The position numbers were made by a program, and so were the translations under genes. From the NCBI RefSeq assembly GCF_014196225.1, contig NZ_JACIDI010000001.1, positions 280,808 to 336,292 on the forward strand: a stretch of 55,485 bases of DNA. Direction: 5' to 3'. The notes beneath the pieces were generated by a model. That model saw nothing but the letters and a program-made list of their open reading frames with translations. It was not told the DNA's origin and did not search any database. Each line of letters starts with the position of its first letter. Position 1 is the stretch's first letter. Positions 7,388 through 20,561 of this stretch are shown here, in pieces. Origin of the DNA: Bacteroides pyogenes. GTDB taxonomy: Bacteria > Bacteroidota > Bacteroidia > Bacteroidales > Bacteroidaceae.

Positions 7388-9295
7388 TTAGGAAACGAGA
7401 ATCGCTTTGAATTTACAGCGTGCCATGCACATGCCGCACTTGATACAAAGACCGGGATTTATCACATGAGGCTTTCGTACCATGCCGCTGATGGCATCGG
7501 AGGGGCAGTGTTTCGCGCAGATGTGGCAGCCGATGCAAAGCTCGGGGTTGATCGTATAGGTAAGCAATGCTTTGCAACGCTTGGCTCGACAGGTCTTGTT
7601 TCTGACGTGCTCCATGTATTCGTCGTAGAAATTATCTATGGTGGATAGAACCGGATTGGGCGACGTTTGCCCCAGCCCGCAAAGCGCCGTGTCTTTGATG
7701 ACGCGTCCCAGCGTAGAAAGCATTGCCAGATCTTTCTCATTCGCTTTTCCTTCGGTTATCTTATTTAATATCTCCAACAGGCGCTTGTTGCCGATGCGGC
7801 ACGGAGTGCACTTACCGCAAGACTCTTCTACCGTGAAATCGAGATAGAAGCGGGCGACCGATACCATGCAGTCGTCTTCATCCATCACAATCATACCGCC
7901 CGAACCCATCATAGAGCCTGCAGCAAGCAAATTGTCGAAGTCGATGGGGGTGTCCAGATGCTTTTCCGTGAGGCATCCGCCGGACGGACCTCCCGTCTGT
8001 ACCGCCTTGAACTTTTTCCCCTCTTTAATGCCTCCGCCGATTTCATAGATGACTTCCCGCAAGGTAGTCCCCATCGGAACTTCGATGAGACCTACGTTAT
8101 TTATCTTTCCGGCAAGCGCAAACACCTTCGTTCCCTTAGACTGTTCTGTACCGATGGAGGCAAACCACTCGCTTCCCTTAGTCAGTATCACGGGTATGTT
8201 GGCCAATGTCTCCACATTGTTCACGTTTGTCGGCCTTCCCTGATAACCGTACTCTGCGGGGTAGGGGGGCTTTAGTGTCGGTTCGCCTCTTTTGCCCTCC
8301 ATCGAATGGATCAATGCAGTCTCCTCTCCGCATACGAAAGCTCCTGCTCCGTAACGAATCTCGATATCGAAAGAAAAATCGGTTCCTAAGATGTGGTTGC
8401 CGAGCAGCCCATATTCCTGTGCCTGTGCTATCGCCTTCTTCAAACGTTGTATGGCGAGCGGATATTCTGCGCGGATGTAGACCAGCCCTTTCGATGATCC
8501 GATGGAATATCCGCAGATAGCCATCGCCTCTACGATGGAATGCGGATCGCCTTCCATGATGGAACGGTCCATGAATGCGCCCGGGTCTCCCTCATCGGCA
8601 TTGCAAACTACATACTTCATATCCGATTCCTGTTTATGTGCGAACTCCCATTTCATTCCGGTAGGGAATCCCCCTCCGCCCCGGCCGCGCAGGCCCGACC
8701 GCTTGATGGCGTCGATGATTTCCGTCGGTTGCTTAAAAAACAGACAGTCGGCCAAAGCGAAGTATCCGTCGCGCGCAATGTATTCTTCGATATTTTCGGG
8801 ATCGATAAAACCGCAATTACGCAAAGCAACTCTCATCTGTTTCCTATAGAAATCCATGTGTTTGGAGTCGCTGACAGCCTTTTGAGTCTTCGGGTCTTCG
8901 TAGAGCAGTCGTTCCACTTTATGCCCTCCGACAATGTGTTCGCTGATAATTTCTTCCGCGTCTTCGGGGGTAACCTGTATGTAAAACGTATTATCCGGAA
9001 TGATTTTCACGATAGGTCCCTTCTCGCAGAAACCGAAACAGCCCACGGTAATCACTTCCGCTTTATCGGCTATGCCGTTCTTTTCAATCGCTCTTATCAG
9101 GTTCTCCCTGATAGTATGGCTCGAAGAAGCCTTGCATCCGGTACCTTCGCAAGTCAGTATCTGAAGATGTTCCGTGCCGGCTGCCAACCCGCAGCTCTCT
9201 TCTACCGGCTTCACGTTGCTTTCTTCACGCAAGAGTAAGGCGTGCGCCGCTCTTTTCCTGATTGTTTGTAAATCATAGATAGATAGAAGTTTCAT
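7388..9295 (-). CDS. hydB: Hydrogenase NuoF-like flavoprotein subunit
   Basis: This 635-residue subunit binds FMN and NAD(H) and is the likely site of electron bifurcation or confurcation. In order it has an N-terminal thioredoxin-like [2Fe-2S] domain (CEGTGCKASSS, GCFGFCEKG), the flavin/NADH region with GRGGGGFPTGMKW, NADEGDPGAFMDR and GAGAFVCGEETAL, a [4Fe-4S] site (ESCGKCTPCR, then CGLGQ), and a C-terminal ferredoxin domain with two CxxCxxC motifs (CIGCHICAKHC, CIKCGMCMARC). The frame can be read back to a TTG at 9322, but that codon overlaps the -7 box at 9320-9327, so the ATG at 9295 (MKLLSIYD) is preferred. First gene of hydBAC, 12 bases before hydA. Confidence 0.94.
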   Translation of the reverse strand: MKLLSIYDLQTIRKRAAHALLLREESNVKPVEESCGLAAGTEHLQILTCEGTGCKASSSHTIRENLIRAIEKNGIADKAEVITVGCFGFCEKGPIVKIIPDNTFYIQVTPEDAEEIISEHIVGGHKVERLLYEDPKTQKAVSDSKHMDFYRKQMRVALRNCGFIDPENIEEYIARDGYFALADCLFFKQPTEIIDAIKRSGLRGRGGGGFPTGMKWEFAHKQESDMKYVVCNADEGDPGAFMDRSIMEGDPHSIVEAMAICGYSIGSSKGLVYIRAEYPLAIQRLKKAIAQAQEYGLLGNHILGTDFSFDIEIRYGAGAFVCGEETALIHSMEGKRGEPTLKPPYPAEYGYQGRPTNVNNVETLANIPVILTKGSEWFASIGTEQSKGTKVFALAGKINNVGLIEVPMGTTLREVIYEIGGGIKEGKKFKAVQTGGPSGGCLTEKHLDTPIDFDNLLAAGSMMGSGGMIVMDEDDCMVSVARFYLDFTVEESCGKCTPCRIGNKRLLEILNKITEGKANEKDLAMLSTLGRVIKDTALCGLGQTSPNPVLSTIDNFYDEYMEHVRNKTCRAKRCKALLTYTINPELCIGCHICAKHCPSDAISGMVRKPHVINPGLCIKCGMCMARCKFKAILVS

Positions 9296-9319
9296 AAGTG
9301 TTAGATTTTGAAGACTTTG

Positions 9320-9327
9320 CAAATATA
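9320..9327 (-). promoter_or_regulatory. -7 box of the hydBAC operon
   Basis: On the minus strand this reads TATATTTG, a perfect -7 box 24 bases before the chosen ATG at 9295. It rules out the upstream TTG start at 9322. No clear -33 TTTG is seen, which fits a regulated promoter. Confidence 0.7.
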
Positions 9328-9342
9328 TGTGATATATTTCAG

Positions 9343-9376
9343 ATTCTCACATCAGGCTATAAAAATATGTGAGAAT
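9343..9376. promoter_or_regulatory. Palindromic candidate operator upstream of hydBAC
   Basis: ATTCTCACAT at 9343-9352 and its exact complement ATGTGAGAAT at 9367-9376 form a perfect 10-bp dyad with a 14-base centre. It starts 15 bases upstream of the -7 box, where an activator or redox regulator could bind. It does not match Rex or a standard FNR site closely. There is no T-run that would make it a terminator. The rest of the spacer up to 9443 is AT-rich with no gene. Confidence 0.5.
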
Positions 9377-9443
9377 ACTTTCGGATTCTTTCTTTATCAG
9401 AGAAAAATAAAAAGAAGCACCGTTATTAGTCCGTACAAAAGGA

Positions 9444-9605
9444 ACTAAAACGGTACTTCATTGGATTTGTTTCGCGAAGCGGAAGAACTTTCTGCGGAAC
9501 TAATCTATACTAAAACGGTACTTCGTTGGATTTGTTTCCCGGCATCGGTCATGCGGGAGAGTATAGGAGAAGACAAAGCGGTGCTTCTCCTATATTTAAG
9601 TTTCA
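9444..9605. repeat. 65-bp repeat downstream of susR
   Basis: ACTAAAACGGTACTTC followed by TTGGATTTGTTTC occurs at 9444-9473 and 9509-9538, 65 bases apart. A worn third copy (AAAGCGGTGCTTCTCC) begins near 9574. GAAGCACCG at about 9413 is the exact complement of CGGTGCTTC in the third copy, so the flanks can also pair. It lies between the susR stop codon and the hydBAC promoter. Confidence 0.8.
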
Positions 9606-9687
9606 AACTCTTGTTTCGGTTTATTCACATCCGCTTTATGGCATTCTGTTATTGCGAAATGTTTATATACGGACTCCGAGCTTTTAA

Positions 9688-11283
9688 TTACAACCTCATC
9701 ACGTCTTCTTCGAATTGGTCCTTATTTCCTGCTGCCTTATTGCGTATTCTGCTCCGGTAATTATAAATAGTGGCCAAAGAATATCCCAGAAAGTGTGCGA
9801 TCCGATTACTGTCCGTCACACCTAACCGGATAAGCGCGAAAATGCGAAGCTCTGTGGTCAGCAGTTCATCCGATTTGGGATATATTTTCCCCTCTTCCAT
9901 CAGCAGATCGTTGAATGAAGAAATGAAGTTCGGAAACAGTTTCAAGAAAGATCTGTCGAATTCATTATAGAATTCATCCCGTTCATCGCGAATGAATTGC
10001 TCGGATTTAATGGCTTTGAATAAGTCTTCAATTCGCGAAGCCATCGCTAATTTGGCTAACGAACGCCTGTATGTCTCCAGCTTGTCCAAGTAGTTCACGC
10101 ATCTGTCGAGATAGCGGGCGATGTATACTTCTTTAATTTTGCCGGTTTCTTCCAACTCTTTATTCACTGCTCGCATTTGTTTATTGGCTATGCTCAAGTC
10201 GCGGCGCATGGCAGAAAGTTTTTTCATCCACCGATATAAGAAAAAAATGGCAATGAGCAGGAACAAAGACAATATGCTGATGCTGATTAATAATATCCGT
10301 GAAACGGCCCGTTGCCTTTCCTCTTTCAGTTTATATGCTTTGTCGATGATCGGGAAAAAACGGGTTACTTCGATAAAACGCAAGCGGGCATTAGAAGCTA
10401 CCGCATCTTCCATCGAACGGCTTAAATATTTGTAAGCGCGATCGATATCCCCGCGTTCATACATCAATTGAGCCAGTTTTTGCAGGGAAGCATATTCTCT
10501 GACCGATGATTCCAAATCTGCAATCGCTGTGAGTGCCAGATAGTAAGCCTCCTGTTCTGCATCTTCTTTTATATTGCAGGCTTCGGAAAGTGTATAATAG
10601 ATATATGCTTTTTGTCGCAGGTCTGTTGTGTCTTCGAGTATTTTGTTCAGCATAGCCATTGCTGTGTCAGGGTGGTCATTCACTATATTCTTTTCTGCCA
10701 AAACGATTGTCCTGTTTATTCCTGCCGGCATCGAAGCGATAATGGAGTCACGATACAAATCGGTTTTCTTCAGGTATTTTATTTTTTCCTGTTGATTGGT
10801 CGTATAATCTGCCAGCCAGCCGTAGCAGGCACGATACGTTTGATAGTAAGATTGCAGGGTTTCTTTTCCCAACTTTCGGGGATTGATTTGCCTTAATTGT
10901 TCTAATGCTTCATTATACATTCCCATTACTCCCATTACTGTGGCCCGATCGATAATCAGTTCGTCTTTTAACTCCGGTCGACGAAGTGACGACAAAAGAT
11001 CCATTTGAAGATCGATGTAATGAAGTGCGGAGTCGGCTTGATAGTGTAAATATGCGTCGAATAAAGAACCGCACAACCTGTATTTCTTCAACACGTCGCC
11101 GGAGTGGGTAAGCTGTTGTTTCAGTTCGTCTATTTCTTTTTCTTTCCGGAGTTGCAGGACATTTTTCTCATTCATCACCTTATCCAGTTGTTTGAAGATT
11201 GCTTTATCATCTCTGTGTTTTGCGAACAAAGCAGATGAGGAGATAAACAAGAGAAGCAGGATATGATAAATTATCTTTTTCAT
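9688..11283 (-). CDS. susR: SusR-like membrane-bound starch regulator
   Basis: This 531-residue protein matches the layout of B. thetaiotaomicron SusR, which senses maltose or larger maltooligosaccharides and activates sus transcription. It has a signal peptide (residues 1-21), a periplasmic TPR-like helical sensor (about 25-310), one transmembrane segment (about 329-350, [18 protein letters not shown]), a cytoplasmic coiled coil (355-420) and a C-terminal helix-turn-helix (about 475-515, with [25 protein letters not shown]). It is divergent from susA, as in B. thetaiotaomicron. The fold is one-component: sensing and DNA binding sit in one membrane protein. Its likely operator is the 13-bp element described at 11436 and 13467. 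Confidence 0.9.
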   Translation of the reverse strand: MKKIIYHILLLLFISSSALFAKHRDDKAIFKQLDKVMNEKNVLQLRKEKEIDELKQQLTHSGDVLKKYRLCGSLFDAYLHYQADSALHYIDLQMDLLSSLRRPELKDELIIDRATVMGVMGMYNEALEQLRQINPRKLGKETLQSYYQTYRACYGWLADYTTNQQEKIKYLKKTDLYRDSIIASMPAGINRTIVLAEKNIVNDHPDTAMAMLNKILEDTTDLRQKAYIYYTLSEACNIKEDAEQEAYYLALTAIADLESSVREYASLQKLAQLMYERGDIDRAYKYLSRSMEDAVASNARLRFIEVTRFFPIIDKAYKLKEERQRAVSRILLISISILSLFLLIAIFFLYRWMKKLSAMRRDLSIANKQMRAVNKELEETGKIKEVYIARYLDRCVNYLDKLETYRRSLAKLAMASRIEDLFKAIKSEQFIRDERDEFYNEFDRSFLKLFPNFISSFNDLLMEEGKIYPKSDELLTTELRIFALIRLGVTDSNRIAHFLGYSLATIYNYRSRIRNKAAGNKDQFEEDVMRL

Positions 11284-11306
11284 AAGATTACTTCTTTAGA
11301 TTCTTA

Positions 11307-11314
11307 CAAAGATA
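11307..11314 (-). promoter_or_regulatory. -7 box of susR
   Basis: On the minus strand this reads TATCTTTG, 23 bases before the susR ATG at 11283. A good constitutive-type box would suit a regulator made at low basal level. Confidence 0.6.
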
Positions 11315-11435
11315 TAAATATAGAAAGGAATATAAAGAATATTGCCGTTACTATTTTCATTTCACTTTATATTATTCTCATTCTGTCACAGGCAACCTAT
11401 CCTTATAATCAATGATATACTCTTTTTATCCTTTA

Positions 11436-11448
11436 TATTTTTATTCTA
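11436..11448 (+). promoter_or_regulatory. Candidate SusR operator, susA copy
   Basis: TATTTTTATTCTA here is identical to 13467-13479 upstream of susB. The match extends left as TTT[A/G]. In both places the element ends 28 positions before the first base of the -7 box, where an activator would contact polymerase. The identical spacing is measured directly; assignment to SusR is inference. Confidence 0.65.
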
Positions 11449-11475
11449 ATGCAGCAAAGCGACCAACAGGAGCTT

Positions 11476-11483
11476 TATTTTTG
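11476..11483 (+). promoter_or_regulatory. -7 box of susA
   Basis: TATTTTTG matches TAnnTTTG and lies 41 bases before the susA ATG. No -33 TTTG is present, as expected for a promoter that needs an activator. Confidence 0.65.
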
Positions 11484-11514
11484 CATAAAACGTTTTTGGT
11501 AACCCTAAATATAA

Positions 11515-13380
<1,866 letters not shown>

Positions 13381-13466
13381 ATAAGTTCACTACGACTTAT
13401 ATTTATCGCTGATATAAAAATGATTAATACGCTTATATACAGTATGGTATGATTTATATGCGTTTG

Positions 13467-13479
13467 TATTTTTATTCTA
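13467..13479 (+). promoter_or_regulatory. Candidate SusR operator, susB copy
   Basis: TATTTTTATTCTA is identical to the element at 11436-11448 and is set at exactly the same distance from the susB -7 box. Sequence between the element and the -7 box differs between the two promoters, so the match is not simply a recent duplication of the whole promoter. Confidence 0.65.
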
Positions 13480-13506
13480 TTGAAAATGTTTATATAAGAT
13501 AGAGGC

Positions 13507-13514
13507 TAAATTTG
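13507..13514 (+). promoter_or_regulatory. -7 box of the susBCDE operon
   Basis: TAAATTTG is a perfect -7 box. The leader to the susB ATG at 13572 is about 50 bases. No -33 TTTG is present at the usual distance. Confidence 0.7.
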
Positions 13515-13553
13515 CAATATACCGAACTAAAAGGGATAGCTGTTAGCTTATAA

Positions 13554-15779
<2,226 letters not shown>

Positions 15780-15871
15780 AATAAAAAGGTTCTGAAACGC
15801 AAAGTTTTCAATAGGTATTTTGTGAGAGAATAATTAAATCTTATATACTAACTTAACTTTAAATTAATGAC

Positions 15872-18871
15872 ATGAAAAGGTTTTTGATGCTTAAAGCACT
15901 ACTTTTCGTAGTGGGCTTACTCTTGTCCATAGGAGCGTTTGCACAGCAAATGACGGTAAAAGGACATGTGAAAGACGCAACAGGAGAACCGGTAATCGGT
16001 GCCAACGTATTGATAAAAGGAACAACCAGCGGAGTTATCACCGATTTTGACGGAAACTTTGTGTTGCAAGCTAAACAGGGTGATGTTGTAATCATTTCGT
16101 TTGTTGGATATCAGACACAGGAATTACCGGTACAACCCGTGCTTAATGTGGTTCTGAAAGACGACTCCCAGTTACTCCAGGATGTAGTGGTTATCGGTTA
16201 TGGTACGGTGAAGAAGAACGACCTGACCGGATCGACTTTAGCGATCGATGCGGATAAAATGGTAAAAGGAGCTGCAACATCGGCAACCGACTTATTGGTC
16301 GGTAAGGCTGCCGGTGTGAGTGTGATAACCAATGGCGGCGCTCCCGGAGCCGGGGCCACTATTCGTGTCCGTGGCGGTTCGTCTATGTCTGCGAGCAATG
16401 ATCCGTTGATCGTTATCGATGGCGTTCCGGTAGATAATGGCGGTATAGATGGTATGAGTAATCCTTTGGCGACGATTCATCCCAATGATATTGAAACTTT
16501 CACGATTCTGAAAGATGCTTCTTCGACTGCGATTTACGGTTCTCGTGCATCCAACGGTGTTATTATCATAACAACGAAAAAAGGGAAATCGGGTAAGGTC
16601 AAGGTAAATTATAGCGGTACGTTTTCTGTAAGCACTAAAACGAAAACCGTAGACGTGATGGGTGCTGATAATTTCCGCTCTTTTGTGGAAGAAAAGTTCG
16701 GTAAGGAAAGCAATCAGTACGCCGCTTTGGGTGAATCTTCAACGGACTGGCAGAAAGAAATATTTCGTACCGCTCTCAGCACAGACCATAATGTCAGCGT
16801 AGCAGGTGCAATACCTCATATGCCATATCGCGTATCGCTTGCGTATACCAATGAAAACGGTATTTTGAAAACATCTAATTTGCAACGTTGGACGGGTGCT
16901 GTCAGCTTAAATCCGAATTTCTTCGAAAAGAAGCTGAACATTCAGTTGAATGTGAAAGGCGTATATAATACCAATCGTTTTGCCGATACGGGTTCGATCG
17001 GTATAGCTACGCAATTTGACCCGACACAGCCTGTTTACATGGAAGGTTCGGATTTCGGAAACGGATATTATATGGCTTTGGATAAATCAAAATCGCCTAT
17101 CGGTATCGCGCTGGCCAATCCGGTTGCCATGTTAGAGCAAAAGCATGACGAGTCTACCGTTTATAGAAGCATCGGTAATGCTCAGATCGATTACAGAATG
17201 CACTTTTTGCCTGAACTCCGTGCCAACCTGAACTTAGGATATGATGTTTCCAAAGGTGAAGGAGATGTTATTATCGAAGATAATTCTCCGATGACTTGGG
17301 TAACCGGTAATTATAAACAAGGCTGGGGCGAGAACTCACATTACTATCAGTTGAAGCGCAACCTTTTGCTTGATTTCTATCTGAATTATGCGAAAGAGTT
17401 CGGAAAACATAATTTAGACGTGATGGCCGGATATTCATGGCAACACTTTTATAACAGTACAAGCCGCTCTTATCCTTATTCGGAAGCAATGGCAAAGAAA
17501 AAGAACGCCTCGGAATACAAAGATCCCGACAGCTATGAAACAGAGAATTATCTGGTATCTTTCTTCGGTCGTTTGAATTATTCGTTGATGAACCGGTATT
17601 TACTCACCTTCACGCTTCGTAATGACGGCTCTTCCCGTTTCAATAAAGATAACCGTTGGGGGTTATTCCCTTCTGTAGCTTTGGCATGGAAGATGAACGA
17701 AGAAGGATTTATGAAAGATGTAAGAGCCATATCCGATCTGAAACTTCGTTTGGGATACGGTATTACCGGACAACAAAATCTTGGAAACGGCGATTATCCC
17801 TATCTTCCCCGTTATATGGCAAGCAAAGCCGGAGCTGCTTATTTCTTCGGCGACAACAAATATTCATTATTGGTTCCGTTGGCTTTCGATGCCAATCTGA
17901 AATGGGAGGAAACTACCACTTACAATGTCGGTATCGACTATGGATTCCTGAACGGACGCATTACGGGAGCATTAGACCTGTATTATCGTAAAACGGAAGA
18001 TTTGCTGAATACGGTGGCTGTTGCTGCAGGAACAAACTTCAATAATGAGTTGCTCACGAACGTAGGTACACTGGAAAATAAGGGTATTGAGTTTTCAATC
18101 AACGCTCATGCCATTACTTCAAAGGATTGGAATTGGAATTTGGGATATAATATCTCATATAATAAAAACAAAATTACAAAGATGACCATCAACGACGATC
18201 CGAACTATGTGGGAGTTATTCATGGGGGTATCGATGGAGCTACCGGTACTAACGTAATGATCAATGCGGTGAATAATCCTTATAATTCGTTCTATGTTTT
18301 CGAACAGATTTATGACCAAAACGGCAAACCTATCGAAGGCGCTTATGTCGATCATAACGGTGACGGAAAAGTCGGTGAAAAAGAGAATGACGGAGATTTG
18401 ATTGCCTATAAAAAGTCGGCTCCCGATGTGTTTATGGGACTTACTTCACAACTCTCATACAAGAATTGGGATCTTTCGTTTGCCATGCGGGCAAGTATCG
18501 GCAACTATGTTTACAATAATGTTCAATCTAACCGTGAGGCATGGGGAGGTTCTGAAATGTATGATAATACAGGCTTCCTGAAAAACAGGATCAATAGCGC
18601 CAGAGATACGAATTTCAAAGAACCGCGCCGTCGCTCGAGCTATTATGTGCAGAATGCTTCTTTCTTGAGAATGGACAACATTTCACTGGGCTATACATTC
18701 AATAAATTGTTTAACGAAAAGCAGACCGCAAGGGTCTATGCAACGGTGCAAAATCCGTTTGTTATTACAAAGTACAGCGGTTTGGATCCTGAAATAAGCG
18801 GAGAAGGAATCGATAACAACATCTATCCCCGTCCGCGTGTGTTTATGATCGGACTTAATCTTAACTTCTAA
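15872..18871 (+). CDS. susC: TonB-dependent maltooligosaccharide transporter, SusC
   Basis: This 999-residue outer-membrane protein imports maltooligosaccharides using energy from TonB. In order it has a signal peptide (cut near AFAQQ), a carboxypeptidase-regulatory-like domain (about 26-105), a likely TonB box (DVVVIGYGT, about 104-112), the plug domain with ATDLLVGKAAGV and IRVRGGSS, and a 22-strand barrel ending in aromatic FMIGLNLNF. The length is close to B. thetaiotaomicron SusC. It is followed after 11 bases by its lid partner SusD. The pairing and operon position make SusC a much better call than a generic TonB receptor. Confidence 0.95.
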   Translation: MKRFLMLKALLFVVGLLLSIGAFAQQMTVKGHVKDATGEPVIGANVLIKGTTSGVITDFDGNFVLQAKQGDVVIISFVGYQTQELPVQPVLNVVLKDDSQLLQDVVVIGYGTVKKNDLTGSTLAIDADKMVKGAATSATDLLVGKAAGVSVITNGGAPGAGATIRVRGGSSMSASNDPLIVIDGVPVDNGGIDGMSNPLATIHPNDIETFTILKDASSTAIYGSRASNGVIIITTKKGKSGKVKVNYSGTFSVSTKTKTVDVMGADNFRSFVEEKFGKESNQYAALGESSTDWQKEIFRTALSTDHNVSVAGAIPHMPYRVSLAYTNENGILKTSNLQRWTGAVSLNPNFFEKKLNIQLNVKGVYNTNRFADTGSIGIATQFDPTQPVYMEGSDFGNGYYMALDKSKSPIGIALANPVAMLEQKHDESTVYRSIGNAQIDYRMHFLPELRANLNLGYDVSKGEGDVIIEDNSPMTWVTGNYKQGWGENSHYYQLKRNLLLDFYLNYAKEFGKHNLDVMAGYSWQHFYNSTSRSYPYSEAMAKKKNASEYKDPDSYETENYLVSFFGRLNYSLMNRYLLTFTLRNDGSSRFNKDNRWGLFPSVALAWKMNEEGFMKDVRAISDLKLRLGYGITGQQNLGNGDYPYLPRYMASKAGAAYFFGDNKYSLLVPLAFDANLKWEETTTYNVGIDYGFLNGRITGALDLYYRKTEDLLNTVAVAAGTNFNNELLTNVGTLENKGIEFSINAHAITSKDWNWNLGYNISYNKNKITKMTINDDPNYVGVIHGGIDGATGTNVMINAVNNPYNSFYVFEQIYDQNGKPIEGAYVDHNGDGKVGEKENDGDLIAYKKSAPDVFMGLTSQLSYKNWDLSFAMRASIGNYVYNNVQSNREAWGGSEMYDNTGFLKNRINSARDTNFKEPRRRSSYYVQNASFLRMDNISLGYTFNKLFNEKQTARVYATVQNPFVITKYSGLDPEISGEGIDNNIYPRPRVFMIGLNLNF

Positions 18872-18882
18872 ACTATCAAAAT

Positions 18883-20514
18883 ATGAAAACAGTAAAATAT
18901 TATATAGCTGCTGCCCTGATAGGGTTGGCGTTTACCGGAACTTCATGCGTAGGCGATTTGGATACTGTTCCTCTGTCCGACCGTGAAAAGACTCCGGATA
19001 AGGTTCTGGGAAATCAGGAAGCTCCATATTTGGAAAGCTTGGCAAAAATATACGCAGGCATGGTAATGGCCGGAAATGCCGGTGGCGATAACGACGTAGA
19101 TGTCTCGGGAGTCGATGGCGGTAGTCAGGCTTCTTTTCTGCGGGTACTTTGGAATATGCAAGAGTTGACTACCGATATGGCTCACTGTGCATGGACCGAT
19201 GACGGTATACCGGGATTCAACATGGTGACGTGGGGAGCCAACAGCCCTTGGATTAAAGGTAATTATTACCGTTTGTTTTATCAGATCAATCTTTCGAATG
19301 CCTTATTAAGAGAGACTACTGAGGATAAAATAGCTAAGCGAGGCATTACGGGTGAGGTAGCCCGGCATTTGAAACAGTATCGTGCGGAAGCGCGTCTGTT
19401 ACGTGCCATGAACTATTGGTATTTGTTGGATTTGTATCGTAATGTTCCTTTGGTAACTGAAGATAGTCCGTTGGGAGAAAAAGACAAACTTCCCACACAG
19501 ATATCTCCCAAAGAGTTGTTCTCCTTTATCGAAACAGAATTGAAATCTCTGCTTGAGTCCGGAGATTTGCTGAAACCGGTAGTGGGATATTCTCAGCAAT
19601 ACGGGCATGCGGATACGTCGCTGGCATGGGCTATGTTGTCCCGGTTGTATCTGAATGCCGAAGTATATATCGGCGAAAACCGTTATTCGGATTGCATTGC
19701 CGCTTGCAAGGAGATACTGAAAGTAGGTTATGAGTTGGAGCCTGAGTATGGGGATATGTTTAAAGCGGATAACCACACGTCGAAAGAGATGATTTTCCCC
19801 ATCCGATACGAAGGAGAAGAGACTTTGACATGGGGAGGAATGACTTCTTTCCTTTGCTGGGGATCGGCCGAACTGAAAGATGTAACGAATGCCAAAGACG
19901 CTTGGCAGGGTGTTCGCGCCAAATCGTCTTTGCTGAGACTTTTTGAAAAAGAAAAAGAGTCGGATAAGGACAACCGTAAGGCTATGTTGCATACCGATCT
20001 TACTCAGAATATAGAAATTGTAGATCAAACCGCGTTTAAAGATAACGGAATTCCCGTTGCCAAATATTACAATGTGAATAAAGACGGCAGCATGCCTCCT
20101 TCCAAAGAGGCTTGGATCGACTTCCCCCTGATTCGTTTGGCCGAAATTTATTTGAGCTATGCCGAGGCTGTCCTTCGTGGCGGTCAGGGAGGCGATCGCG
20201 CTACTGCTTTAAAATATGTGAATGATTTGCGTAAGCGCGCATATAAGGATAAGGCTGCGGCTGTTATCACCGAATCCGATTTTAATCTGGATTTTCTGTT
20301 GGATGAAAAAGGACGCGAATTCTTCTTTGAAGCTCAGAGACGTACCGACCTGATACGTTTCGGAAAATTCACCGGAAGCTCTTACTTATGGCCGTGGAAA
20401 GGCGGAATACCCGGCGGAAAAGCTGTCGAGGAGTATCTGAAACTATTCCCGTTGCCATCGGATGAGATTGGTTCGAACACAGCTTTAATACAGAACGAAG
20501 GATATAAGAGATAA
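18883..20514 (+). CDS. susD: Starch-binding surface lipoprotein, SusD
   Basis: This 543-residue lipoprotein forms the lid over SusC and binds helical starch. The lipobox gives Cys22 (TGTSC), followed by VGDLDTVP, an acidic start suited to surface export. The fold is mainly helical with TPR-like repeats, including the conserved YRAEARLLRAMNYWYLLDLY region and the C-terminal EGREFFFEAQRRTDLIRFGKF-like segment near residues 478-500 (here KGREFFFEAQRRTDLIRFG). Length is close to the family norm. The gap to susC is 11 bases and to susE 35 bases. Confidence 0.95.
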   Translation: MKTVKYYIAAALIGLAFTGTSCVGDLDTVPLSDREKTPDKVLGNQEAPYLESLAKIYAGMVMAGNAGGDNDVDVSGVDGGSQASFLRVLWNMQELTTDMAHCAWTDDGIPGFNMVTWGANSPWIKGNYYRLFYQINLSNALLRETTEDKIAKRGITGEVARHLKQYRAEARLLRAMNYWYLLDLYRNVPLVTEDSPLGEKDKLPTQISPKELFSFIETELKSLLESGDLLKPVVGYSQQYGHADTSLAWAMLSRLYLNAEVYIGENRYSDCIAACKEILKVGYELEPEYGDMFKADNHTSKEMIFPIRYEGEETLTWGGMTSFLCWGSAELKDVTNAKDAWQGVRAKSSLLRLFEKEKESDKDNRKAMLHTDLTQNIEIVDQTAFKDNGIPVAKYYNVNKDGSMPPSKEAWIDFPLIRLAEIYLSYAEAVLRGGQGGDRATALKYVNDLRKRAYKDKAAAVITESDFNLDFLLDEKGREFFFEAQRRTDLIRFGKFTGSSYLWPWKGGIPGGKAVEEYLKLFPLPSDEIGSNTALIQNEGYKR

Positions 20515-20529
20515 CATTGAAGAATACTA

Positions 20530-20561
20530 AGTTATGAAAAAGATAAGTTATGAAAAAGATA
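20530..20561. repeat. 16-bp tandem duplication of the susE start region
   Basis: AGTTATGAAAAAGATA occurs twice head to tail (20530-20545 and 20546-20561), so there are two ATGs, at 20534 and 20550, in different frames. Only the second opens the susE frame. The first opens a short frame that ends after about 25 codons. Confidence 0.9.

Noticed and set aside
9296..9322. TTG start for hydB at 9322
   Set aside because: The codon lies inside the -7 box at 9320-9327, so it cannot be in the mRNA made from that promoter.
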